Below are positions 38,609-45,869 of a stretch of 64,000 nucleotides of DNA, piece by piece. The position numbers and the translations under genes were made by a program. The DNA is from CAVXFB01 sp963760935 (GTDB lineage: Bacteria; Planctomycetota; Planctomycetia; Pirellulales; Thermoguttaceae), in contig CAVXFB010000008.1 of the NCBI GenBank assembly GCA_963760935.1, positions 62,001 through 126,000 on the forward strand, written 5' to 3'. Each line of letters starts with the position of its first letter. Within the stretch, counting starts at the first letter, position 1. Below the pieces are notes generated by a model. It saw nothing but the letters and a program-made list of their open reading frames with translations, had not been told where the DNA came from and searched no databases.

Positions 38609-39055
38609 TCAATTCCCCCTTCGCGCCGATTCCTCCATGCTGTCGATATAGCGGCGGAGCCGTTCGAGTTCGTCGGTCACCTGACGGAGCTTGAGCATGT
38701 TCTCGACGCGCTTAACCAGTTCCAGCTTATTGACCGGCTTGCTCAAGAAATCGTCGCAGCCGGCCGCCACCGCCCGCTCGATGTCGCCCAGTTCGTTCAG
38801 GGCCGTCACCATCAGGATCATGATCTGCTTTGTCGCCGGGTCGCGTTTGAGCGTCTTGCAGACCTCGAAGCCGCTAAGCTTCGGCATCATGATGTCCAGC
38901 AGAATCAGGTCCGGCCGAAACTCTTCGACCTTTGCTAGCGTGTCGCGGCCATCGACGGCCACGGCAATTTCGCAGTCGAGACCGTCGAGGTAGGCTTCCA
39001 GCAGTTCGACATTCGGACCGTTGTCGTCGGCAATGAGTATTTTGCTCTTAGGCAT
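38609..39055 (-). CDS. Stand-alone receiver-domain response regulator
   Basis: This 148-residue protein is a REC domain plus a short C-terminal helix. The acidic pocket is in LIADDNGPN, the phospho-acceptor Asp in LILLDIMMP, the Thr in MVTALN and the Lys in FLSKPVNKLEL. It lacks an output domain, so it signals by protein contact or relays phosphate. The C-terminal helix (LRQVTDELERLRRYIDSM) could dimerise. No histidine kinase is adjacent. The start is ATG 39055. Confidence 0.9.
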   Translation of the reverse strand: MPKSKILIADDNGPNVELLEAYLDGLDCEIAVAVDGRDTLAKVEEFRPDLILLDIMMPKLSGFEVCKTLKRDPATKQIMILMVTALNELGDIERAVAAGCDDFLSKPVNKLELVKRVENMLKLRQVTDELERLRRYIDSMEESARRGN

Positions 39056-39338
39056 GGGCTCGATTATACGGCGTTTTGTTCCCTCCGCAAAGACTAACGT
39101 GATGGGGGTGCAGTAACAGATTATGGCGGTGTGGCAAATAGCCGCCGTCCGTCGCACTCGTTTAGCGGCCGACGGAACGTCGGCCCCTTATCAAGCTACC
39201 TTGCTGGCGGCTTCAAGACATGCGAACTTGCCCAGATTGACCATAAAAATTACTACGCCCTGATGGCGACAGTCCCATTCTCGTTGGCGCGAAACCCCGG
39301 GCAGTCCCCCGAGCAGGTCTCACTCCACTAGTGCCTCT

Positions 39339-40019
39339 TCAAGCCTGAATTGATGGGTAGAGGCGTTTGAGTTTGATCCTTGCGTCGTCAGTCGTGAACC
39401 GCCAGTCGATGGTACAATCCGCGGCGTTACGATCCGTTTCCCAAGCAGCTACCTCCCGAATGAGCATGGGCTGATCGGGGATGCGACGATCCAGGCATTG
39501 TTTCGTGAGAATGCTCAACTCCGTCTCCGCCATGTTCAGCCAGCTTCCATGTTTCGGCGTGTAATGGATCTCCAGCCGTTCAACTAACCGACGCGCCTCG
39601 GCCGGCTCAAACGCTTCGTACAGGGACGCCGGCTTGTGGGTATTCAAGTTGTCCATCACCAACACGATCTTTTCCGCCTCGGGATAGTGTTCGTCCACCA
39701 ACTCCCGAATCACTTGGGCGAAGTCAATCTTGGTGCGTCGATCAGTCACCTTAACGTGGCGTTGGCCTCCCAACGGCTCGAAAAACATAAACAAGTTGGC
39801 CGTGCCATTTCGCTCGTACTCGTAGTCGACCCGTTGTGGTTGTCCCGGCTCGCATGGCAAAACAGGCCGTGTGTCTCGCACCAACTGCTTGCTCTGCTCG
39901 TCGAAACACACTTGCGGCCGTCGCGGATCATAGGGCCGCTTGTACACCTCCAGCACGTCTTCCATCGCCGCCACAAAGTCGGCATTCTGCTGGGGTGGAA
40001 TCACCCATTGCTCTCTCAA
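39339..40019 (-). CDS. IS630 transposase, C-terminal (DDE) part
   Basis: This frame carries the catalytic domain: the first Asp in PQVCFDEQSKQLV, the second in IVLVMDNLNTHKPASLYEAF, and the final Glu in GSWLNMAETELSILTKQCLD. It has no good independent start. It is normally read as a continuation of the upstream frame through A7 at 40036-40042. A one-base slip there gives ELKPHLREQW, the sequence expected from intact relatives. The full fused product would be about 380 residues. Confidence 0.88.
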   Translation of the reverse strand: MREQWVIPPQQNADFVAAMEDVLEVYKRPYDPRRPQVCFDEQSKQLVRDTRPVLPCEPGQPQRVDYEYERNGTANLFMFFEPLGGQRHVKVTDRRTKIDFAQVIRELVDEHYPEAEKIVLVMDNLNTHKPASLYEAFEPAEARRLVERLEIHYTPKHGSWLNMAETELSILTKQCLDRRIPDQPMLIREVAAWETDRNAADCTIDWRFTTDDARIKLKRLYPSIQA

Positions 40020-40480
40020 GTGAGGCTTAAGTTCGTTTTTTTAAGCGTGCTACGTACGCATTCATGGCTGATGTCGTCCACGATTTGCAAGGCCACCAAG
40101 CGGTCGGCCAACAGGTGCAGTGTCCAACGGTTCCGGCCCTCCGGCGCTTGGCTGCACGCCAACGCTATCAGACGCGCTTCTTGTTCGCCGTCCAACTTGC
40201 GATACTGTCGGCCTTCCGCCCTCTTGCGGCAGACAGCCGCTGCCGCTCCGTCTTCCACAAAGCGTTGCCGCACACGGTACACCGTAGACAGCCCGACCTC
40301 GGCAAACTCGGCAATTCGTTCGTCGCTCCACCCCGGCCCCTGCTGCGACTGGTCGGCCTTGAGCAACACTCGCGCCCGTTTCAAGAGCGATTCGCTCTGG
40401 CCTCCCTTACGCAGCAGCGACTGCAACCATTCTCGATCTTCGACTTTCAGCCGAACGACGTGCTTGGCTTCCTTGCCCAT
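40016..40480 (-). CDS. IS630 transposase, N-terminal (HTH) part
   Basis: ATG 40480 follows GAGAGGG and opens MGKEAKHVVRLKVEDREWLQ. Two helix-turn-helix units recognise the element ends (ERIAEFAEVGLSTVYRVRQRF and a second near WTLHLLADRLVAL). The frame ends shortly after A7, overlapping the next frame by 4 bp. Either programmed -1 slippage on the A run or a lost A explains the split. Confidence 0.88.
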   Translation of the reverse strand: MGKEAKHVVRLKVEDREWLQSLLRKGGQSESLLKRARVLLKADQSQQGPGWSDERIAEFAEVGLSTVYRVRQRFVEDGAAAAVCRKRAEGRQYRKLDGEQEARLIALACSQAPEGRNRWTLHLLADRLVALQIVDDISHECVRSTLKKTNLSLT

Positions 40481-40547
40481 AATCCCTCTCCTGTTTGAAT
40501 CATCCAAGACAGGAGAAGGCATAATCGAAAACAGTAAACAAGTCAAC

Positions 40548-41081
40548 TCAGCCTTGAACGCCCACTAGTTCTGCTTGGCACGGACTTTGGCACGCCGCCT
40601 TAATACTCGCGCGGAACATGAAGCACAGCAGCACCGCCGGATAAATCACGCCCAGGCCTCCGCCGACGATGCCGCCGATGATGCCTCCGATCCAGCCAGC
40701 CCGTGCGGGCCCGGCCGGCATCTCCGCGGCTTTCGCCAACAACGGCAGCAGGAAGTGGCAGTTCAACGCCACGCCCACGATGCCGGCCACCACGCCATAC
40801 AGCCCATAGACGATCGACAGGCGCCGGCCCCACGGCTTCAACAACAGCAGCCCGACGCCGGCCAGAAGCAGGACCACCATGGCGGCGATGCCCACCGGCA
40901 TGGAAATCTTCATGAACAGCCCATAGCCGGGGTTGTTTTGAGCCAGTTCCACGATCGGATTACCGCGTGCCGCATCGCGCGAGAGCAGCATCGGAACTGT
41001 CATGATGAAGCTCAATAGCCCCATCGCGGCGAATGCCAGATTAAGGACGCCAAACACTACGGTGCTTACTGGCCGTTGCAT
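40548..41081 (-). CDS. Four-helix membrane protein, 3' end altered by IS630
   Basis: ATG 41081 has an excellent AAGGAG site 5 nt upstream. The 177-residue product has four hydrophobic segments (VVFGVLNLAFAAMGLLSFIM, VGIAAMVVLLLAGVGLLLL, YGLYGVVAGIVGVAL, IGGIIGGIVGGGLGVIYPA). No enzymatic motif is seen and the family is unknown. The final residues (about ELVGVQG) are encoded by the right end of the insertion sequence, so the native C-terminus was a little different. It is otherwise complete and probably functional. Confidence 0.75.
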   Translation of the reverse strand: MQRPVSTVVFGVLNLAFAAMGLLSFIMTVPMLLSRDAARGNPIVELAQNNPGYGLFMKISMPVGIAAMVVLLLAGVGLLLLKPWGRRLSIVYGLYGVVAGIVGVALNCHFLLPLLAKAAEMPAGPARAGWIGGIIGGIVGGGLGVIYPAVLLCFMFRASIKAACQSPCQAELVGVQG

Positions 41082-41121
41082 AAAACTCCTTGCCCAGCGC
41101 CGTGTCACGTCTGCATTTCGG

Positions 41122-41343
41122 CTATGGCACAGCTTGATAGATCGCGGGCCGATACGTTGGGGCGGGGATTGGCCGACCCGACGCACGCGCGGCATCGAGC
41201 CAGGCTTCCTTCGCCCTCTCCAACTCACTAAGCGCCTCGCCAGGTGTGTTTCCAAAAGCGGAGCAACACTCCAGATCAGGCACGTCCGCAATGTAACCTT
41301 GGTCTTCTTCGCTATAGAAGATGTTGATGTGATAATCTCTCAT
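41122..41343 (-). CDS. hicB: HicB-family antitoxin
   Basis: This 73-residue protein has the degenerate RNase-H fold of HicB (INIFYSEEDQGYIADVPDLE and TPGEALSELERAKEAWLDAA). It lacks a separate DNA-binding domain, as many short HicBs do. HicB blocks the HicA mRNA interferase by direct binding. The ATG lies 3 bp past the hicA stop, with GGAGGA from the end of hicA as ribosome site, so the pair is translationally coupled in toxin-antitoxin order. Confidence 0.88.
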   Translation of the reverse strand: MRDYHINIFYSEEDQGYIADVPDLECCSAFGNTPGEALSELERAKEAWLDAARASGRPIPAPTYRPAIYQAVP

Positions 41344-41346
41344 GCA

Positions 41347-41598
41347 TTATCCTCCAATCGTTAGATTATGGCGCTCTACAATGCGCAGAAGCTGTCGAAT
41401 CTGATAGGGCTTGGCCTCGCCATTGACGTCCTGCAGATTGAGCATTTCGGAAACTGAAGTGTGTCGGAAGATGTGATGGCTCCCGCGAACCCGATCCAGT
41501 TCAAATCCAAATCCCGCCATAAGGTTGACGATATCCTTGAAAGCTACGTTGCGTAGATCACCCCGGCTCAGACGACCAAGCAGCTACTTACGGTTCAT
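41347..41598 (-). pseudogene. hicA: HicA-family toxin with an early amber stop
   Basis: Read from ATG 41598, the frame gives MNRK, then TAG, then 78 residues that are clearly HicA, ending LTIGG. It holds the double-stranded-RNA-binding fold and the catalytic His in RVRGSHHIFRH. The stop at codon 5 differs from CAG (Gln) by one base. The downstream in-frame ATG at about codon 27 would remove the first helix and strand. So the toxin is probably silent, though a read-through or sequencing error at one base would restore it. The stop overlaps the hicB ribosome site. Confidence 0.8.
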
Positions 41599-41624
41599 CA
41601 GTGCCTTTCCGTCATTTCCGAGGC

Positions 41625-41939
41625 TTACATGCTCTCAATCGCGTCCGCAAAGCCGTCGCACAAGCCCATGAACCAGTGCGTTCCGTCTTGGAGCTTCATC
41701 TCCGTTCCAAACTCACCAGCGTTGTCATCAAACACGACACGAGACGACGAGTCTTCCGATCCCGTAGCGTCTGTGATAATCCAGACTGTCATCGGCCTCT
41801 TTCCGTCGGGATCTGCGGAAACCGTCTCTTGCCGCGGTGCCACGAGATGAGATTCTGCCCATCTACGAAGCTTGCCTGGAAGTTTAGGAAGGTCCGCCCG
41901 AACAAGCTCGTCAATGCGTGTCGTTATGTCGGTCATCAT
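41625..41939 (-). CDS. Hypothetical protein
   Basis: This 103- or 104-residue protein (two adjacent Met codons) starts with an amphipathic helix (TTRIDELVRADLPKLPGKLRRW). A beta-rich half follows (MTVWIITDATG, SRVVFDDNAGEFGTEM, THWFMGLCDGFADAIESM). I do not recognise the family. It stands inside the toxin-antitoxin island, 26 bp upstream of hicA on the same strand, so it may be cargo of the same island. Confidence 0.55.
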   Translation of the reverse strand: MMTDITTRIDELVRADLPKLPGKLRRWAESHLVAPRQETVSADPDGKRPMTVWIITDATGSEDSSSRVVFDDNAGEFGTEMKLQDGTHWFMGLCDGFADAIESM

Positions 41940-42048
41940 GAAGCACGGTTGGCAACTTGTCGCGACCCATCAGTAAATACACGCATCCAGCAACGACAGA
42001 ACTTCATCCATAACGGCCATCGAAGCGCAACCAATCGTATGCCGGCAC

Positions 42049-42295
42049 CTACCAAGTCTCCCGTCCGACCGGCGTTCCCCAGTCGGCTTCTTCCGGTTGG
42101 TAATCATTGGGAATCCTGCGCAACGAGCTTCCGGAGACTCACTCGTCCCCGCATCCCCTTGACGAGTGTCACGACAATGACTCCGTCGCGGACGGCAACG
42201 TCCGCATCGTCTCCCACCGAGACATCCGCGTCGGCCAAGACCTGCTTACTCAATCGGAGCCCTCGGCTATTGCCCCAACTCGGAACCTTGGTCAC
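42049..42295 (-). CDS. MazE/AbrB-type antitoxin without a toxin partner, frame broken near 42117
   Basis: GTG 42295 opens a swapped-hairpin AbrB/MazE DNA-binding domain (KVPSWGNSRGLRLSKQVL). After LRKLVAQ one extra base breaks the frame. The expected antitoxin tail, IPNDYQPEEADWGTPVGRETW, follows in the next frame to the TAG at 42049-42051, giving 81 residues. The ribosome site AAGGAG is part of a triple repeat upstream. No MazF-like gene follows; 41940-42048 contains no supportable frame. It may be an orphan regulator or the remnant of a lost pair. Confidence 0.72.
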
Positions 42296-42305
42296 TGTGG
42301 CTCGT

Positions 42306-42350
42306 CTCCTTATGCATATACTCCTTATGCATATACTCCTTATGCATATA
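42306..42350 (-). promoter_or_regulatory. Triple 15-bp tandem repeat at the mazE control region
   Basis: Three perfect copies of a 15-bp unit (CTCCTTATGCATATA on the plus strand) sit 10 bp before the mazE start. On the coding strand each unit holds a palindromic ATGCAT and an AAGGAG; the last one serves as ribosome site. MazE-type antitoxins bind palindromes in their own promoters, so this is a likely autoregulatory operator array. Confidence 0.6.
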
Positions 42351-42403
42351 CTATGTATAGCCGCAGAGGAAGTCGGTTTCAGCGGTTAATTGCCACACCC
42401 CAT

Positions 42404-42449
42404 ATCCCCCGGCACCGGAAACTGCTGGCAGAGCTCGGCTACGCGGCTG
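42404..42449. repeat. 46-bp duplicate of the glyA 3' end
   Basis: This segment matches 42979-43024, inside the last codons of glyA (encoding AELCQQFPVPG), with two or three mismatches and the same orientation. The RelE/Phd pair lies exactly between the two copies. Confidence 0.8.
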
Positions 42450-42452
42450 CCC

Positions 42453-42649
42453 CTACAATCCAAGTTCCTTCTTTGCGTCGCCGAGCGGAATCGTGGGCGC
42501 ATCGCTTTCCGCAGCCTTTGCAGGCGCAGTTCCTTGAGATCCTCATAGTCGCCGAGTACCTCCTCGATCATGAGGAACTCTTCGTAAGGAAGAACCACGA
42601 AGGCCTTCTTGCCATCGTGCTCCAGAATGTTCGGATGAATTGTGACCAT
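42453..42649 (-). CDS. Phd/YefM-like antitoxin, frame broken near 42525
   Basis: The frame starts MVTIHPNILEHDGKKAFVVLPYEEFLMIEEVLGDYEDLKELR, the strand-helix core of short Phd/YefM-type antitoxins. Restoring one missing base near 42525 gives the toxin-binding tail AKAAESDAPTIPLGDAKKELGL and a stop at 42453-42455, for 65 residues. Uncorrected, translation runs on into the duplicated glyA segment. It follows the RelE-like toxin gene by 15 bp, the reversed toxin-first order. Confidence 0.78.
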
Positions 42650-42664
42650 TCTCTTTCCCTCCGC

Positions 42665-42919
42665 TCAAGGCTGATAGGCTTCTCGACGATGACGTATGCG
42701 ATAAACCACCACGTGGCTGGTCTGCTCGATATCGAACAACACTCGGTAGTCTCCCACTCGCAGTCGATATTCGGACGTGAAGCCCGTTAGACGCTTTACG
42801 TCGCCCGTGAGGTCCACTTCCAGCTTCTCCAGCGCGTCAACAATTCTTGCCGCGTCCAGTTTCGGAATGCGGCGCAAATCTATACTGGCTCGCGGCTTCA
42901 GTCCGACTTCGTAACGCAT
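42665..42919 (-). CDS. RelE/ParE-family toxin
   Basis: This 84-residue protein has the RelE fold: MRYEVGLKPRASIDLRRIPK, then the helix AARIVDALEKLE, then the beta sheet RLRVGDYRVLFDIEQTSHVVVYRIRHRREAY. The conserved Arg residues in EYRLRVGDYR and RIRHRREAY fit the ribosome-dependent mRNase branch (RelE/YoeB) better than ParE, but this is not certain. It lies between the glyA stop and its antitoxin. Confidence 0.88.
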   Translation of the reverse strand: MRYEVGLKPRASIDLRRIPKLDAARIVDALEKLEVDLTGDVKRLTGFTSEYRLRVGDYRVLFDIEQTSHVVVYRIRHRREAYQP

Positions 42920-42960
42920 GCTCTAGTGTACCATTCCGTGGCGTTGTCCTGAAAGAATCA

Positions 42961-44212
42961 TCACCCCTCGCACCCATCATCCCCCGGCACCGGAAACTGC
43001 TGGCAGAGCTCGGCCACGCGGCTACGGATGTCGCGGGATAGCTCTTCATTGTCGGGGGCGCGAAGGGCCTCCAGAATCCAGCCACCGATGCGGCGCAGTT
43101 CGTCCACGCCCATACCGCGCGTGGTCAGGGCCGGCGTGCCGATGCGGACGCCCGACGGGTCCATCGGCTTCCTCTGGTCAAACGGAATCATGTTCTTGTT
43201 GACCGTGATGCCGCAACGGTCCAGCGCCTCTTCCGCCTGGCGGCCAGTCGTACCCAACGGCGTCACATCGGCCAGGATCAGATGGTTGTCGGTGCCACCA
43301 CTGACAAGTTTCACGCCGCCGGAAAGCAGCACGGCAGCCAGCGCCTGGGCGTTATCGAGAACACGTTGCGCGTATCGTTTGAACTCGGGCAGCAACACCT
43401 CGCCCAAGCAGGCCGCCTTGCCGGCGATCACGTGCATCAGCGGCCCGCCTTGAATGCCGGGGAACACGGCCCGGTCGATGTCCTTCGCGTATGCCTCGCG
43501 GCACAGGATCATGCCGCCGCGCGGGCCGCGGAGCGTCTTGTGCGTTGTCGTGGTCACGTAGTCGGCCAGCGGCACCGGGTCGTCGTGCAGCTTGGCTGCG
43601 ACCAGCCCGGCGTAATGCGCCATGTCGACCATCAGCCTGGCGCCACACTCCCGCGCAATCTCCGCAAACCGGGCGTGCGGAATCTCGCGCGGATACGCGC
43701 TGGCGCCCGCCACGATCAGCTTTGGTTTATGCTCGCGGGCCAGGCTGGCAACCTGGTCGAAGTCGATGCGATGCGTGTCTGGCCGCACGCCATAGGCGAC
43801 AAAGTTGTAGAGCTTGCCCGAAATGTTCAGCTTCATACCGTGCGTCAAGTGTCCGCCGTGGGCCAAATTCAGCCCTAACACGGTGTCGCCCGGGTCTAGC
43901 ATCGAGACATACACGGCCGTGTTGGCCTGCGCCCGAGTGTGGCTGCACGTTGGCATGCTCGGCGCCGAAGATCTTCTTCGCCCGCGTACGCGCCAACTCT
44001 TCGGCCACGTCGACGAACTCGCAGCCGCCGTAATAGCGATGGCCGGGATACCCCTCGGCGTATTTGTTCGTCAACACGCTGCCCATGGCCAGCATCACCG
44101 CCGGGCTGGTGTAGTTTTCTGACGCAATCATTTCCAAACCGCTCCGCTGCCGCTGGATTTCGCTGGCAATGGCGGCCCAAAGTTCCGGGTCTTGGCGCTC
44201 AATACAATTCAT
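42961..44212 (-). CDS. glyA: Serine hydroxymethyltransferase GlyA, frame broken near 43942
   Basis: GlyA converts serine and tetrahydrofolate to glycine and methylene-tetrahydrofolate, with PLP. The N-terminal frame (MNCIERQDPELWAAIASEIQ, LEMIASENYTSPAV, TNKYAEGYPGHRYYGG) stops making sense after NVQPHSGA. The rest (QANTAVYVSMLDPGDTVLG, the PLP Lys in TTTTHKTLRGPRGG) runs in another frame. A net loss of two bases near 43942 explains it, and the repaired protein has 417 residues, the standard length. A duplicate of the 3' end of this gene lies past the neighbouring toxin-antitoxin pair. Confidence 0.93.
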
Positions 44213-44378
44213 TGGATTTCGTCCTATCGTTTGACGGCGAACTTCTCAGCCCATCAGAAACATGCATTGTCAACGGCAGGCCGCGATTCGTCAATCGGGT
44301 GGGCGTCCGGGGCGCAGTAACGGTTGCGGCGTTGGGTGGCACAGCCGCTTCGCTACGCCCAGCATGAGAGCGGTTGAA

Positions 44379-45755
44379 TTATTCCGGCCGAATGTCGACT
44401 CTCAATTCTCCCGCGTTGTCGCTTAGCTCGCCGGGCGAATCGTTGATTTTTAGGAAGAGCGTGCCAGTTTCGGTCGGCGCAAGCTCGGCCTCCAAACCGA
44501 CGACGCTGGGACGCAAGAGCGTAGAATCGCTTCCCGGCCGTCGCGTGTCGGGACGCACGGCGGCCAACAAAATGCCCAGCGGGCGGCCTTGGTAGTAGCG
44601 GATCGATACGCCGCCCGGCTCACACCACCAGATCGCCCTCGCTCCCTGCCTCTCTCCCGCAAGCGGGCGAGGGGAGCCGGTGGCGACTTGATAACGGCCG
44701 GTGGCCGTCAGTTGATACTTGACGCCGGCCATGAGTTGCAGTCCCGAGTTCTGCCAACCACGATCGGCCGCCACGGTCACGCTGACGGCTCTCGACTGTG
44801 GCCCCTCGCCCGGTGCCAACCGCCGGTTAGCCGCGCAAGGCGCGAGCGGCTTGCCGGGCGTGACATCGATCGCACAGCGGACGACGTCGTATCCGTATTC
44901 GAGGTTGGCCACCATAAGCTGCCACTGCTCGCACAGTTCCGGCCAATCCGACGCGAAGAGCTTACGGAATCGCTGGTTGAAATCGCGCTGGCGGACGACT
45001 TTCGAAAGCTCGCGAAAGCGCTGTTGATATCGCGGATGGCGGTCCAGCAGCGTGGCGGCCGCCCAACACCAGGCGTACGGCTCGGTCTCGTTGCCGAGCT
45101 TTGGCACGAAAGCAAGCACGTCTTCCAACGCGAGCGCTCGGTGCTCGGCCACGGCGTCTTGAAGGATGCGAATGCGGCCCCACTCGGGAAGTTCATCCCG
45201 GTTTGCTGGCATATAGGCCATCGTGAGCCGCCCGTCGCGCCATCGGTGGGTAGCAAGATACTCCGCGATGCCTTCCATGTACCACATCGGGCCGCAGCCG
45301 CCCAAGATGGTATTCATGAACCCGTGCGTGCCCTCATGCAGTAAGAGGTGCCGCCGGTAGTAGTCGCTAGGCTGGTCATAGAGCCATAGCATGTTATCCC
45401 ACGCATAGCCGTGCTCAAACGGCGGCAAGCGATGGGGAATAAGGCCGGCAGCCGCAAACCGCGACTTGTCCTTCATCAAAAAGCCGATCATCGACCAATC
45501 GGCGTGCTCGCTCGGGTCGACCTGAAAATATCGGCACCATTGAGGGAAGGCCTGTTCAAAGACAGCCGGCAACTCGTCGATCTCCGCTCCCGTCAGGTCG
45601 GTGTAGAGCGTTAGCCGCTTGCCGGGCACTTTGCGAATACCGGCTGCGGCGATCCGGGCATCGTCGATCTTCACAGGCGCGGCCGCACGTGCTGGCGACG
45701 CGACGAGAATCGCCGCCACGACCATGGCCAGTGCCATAATCACAACGCGATTCAT
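44379..45755 (-). CDS. Secreted HExxH protein, likely zinc metallopeptidase-related
   Basis: ATG 45755 starts a signal peptide (MNRVVIMALAMVVAAILVASPARA). The 458-residue protein has a gluzincin-like core with the zinc motif HEGTH (in HLLLHEGTHGFMN) and a downstream Glu in MWYMEGIAEYLATH, the usual third ligand arrangement of such peptidases. A C-terminal beta domain (LQLMAGVKYQLTATGRYQVA) resembles a carbohydrate-binding or prepeptidase-type fold. It may be a cell-surface protease or an inactive relative (DUF1570-like); the substrate is unknown. It is divergent from rmuC, with overlapping 5' regions. Confidence 0.75.
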   Translation of the reverse strand: MNRVVIMALAMVVAAILVASPARAAAPVKIDDARIAAAGIRKVPGKRLTLYTDLTGAEIDELPAVFEQAFPQWCRYFQVDPSEHADWSMIGFLMKDKSRFAAAGLIPHRLPPFEHGYAWDNMLWLYDQPSDYYRRHLLLHEGTHGFMNTILGGCGPMWYMEGIAEYLATHRWRDGRLTMAYMPANRDELPEWGRIRILQDAVAEHRALALEDVLAFVPKLGNETEPYAWCWAAATLLDRHPRYQQRFRELSKVVRQRDFNQRFRKLFASDWPELCEQWQLMVANLEYGYDVVRCAIDVTPGKPLAPCAANRRLAPGEGPQSRAVSVTVAADRGWQNSGLQLMAGVKYQLTATGRYQVATGSPRPLAGERQGARAIWWCEPGGVSIRYYQGRPLGILLAAVRPDTRRPGSDSTLLRPSVVGLEAELAPTETGTLFLKINDSPGELSDNAGELRVDIRPE

Positions 45756-45869
45756 CGCCGCTTGATTACGTATTCGGCTTGCCGGTTGCGACAGTTTGGA
45801 AACCATACTCTAAGTATACCATCGATAACCGAGGCAAACTGCTTGGCGCATTACCGCTGCCGCCGTATC

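Larger units (their letters stand above)
39329..40567 (-). mobile_element. IS630-family insertion sequence
   Basis: The element body is about 1235 bp (39331-40565), bounded by TA dinucleotides (39329-39330 and 40566-40567), the target duplication of IS630/Tc1 elements. Imperfect inverted repeats are visible just inside: GTGCCTCTTCAAGCCTGAAT on the left, and GTGGGCGTTCAAGGCTGAGT read inward from the right. It carries one transposase gene in two frames. It has replaced the last codons of the membrane gene to its right. Confidence 0.85.

Noticed and set aside
42306..42350. Possible CRISPR array
   Set aside because: Three contiguous 15-bp units without spacers; a tandem repeat, not a CRISPR.
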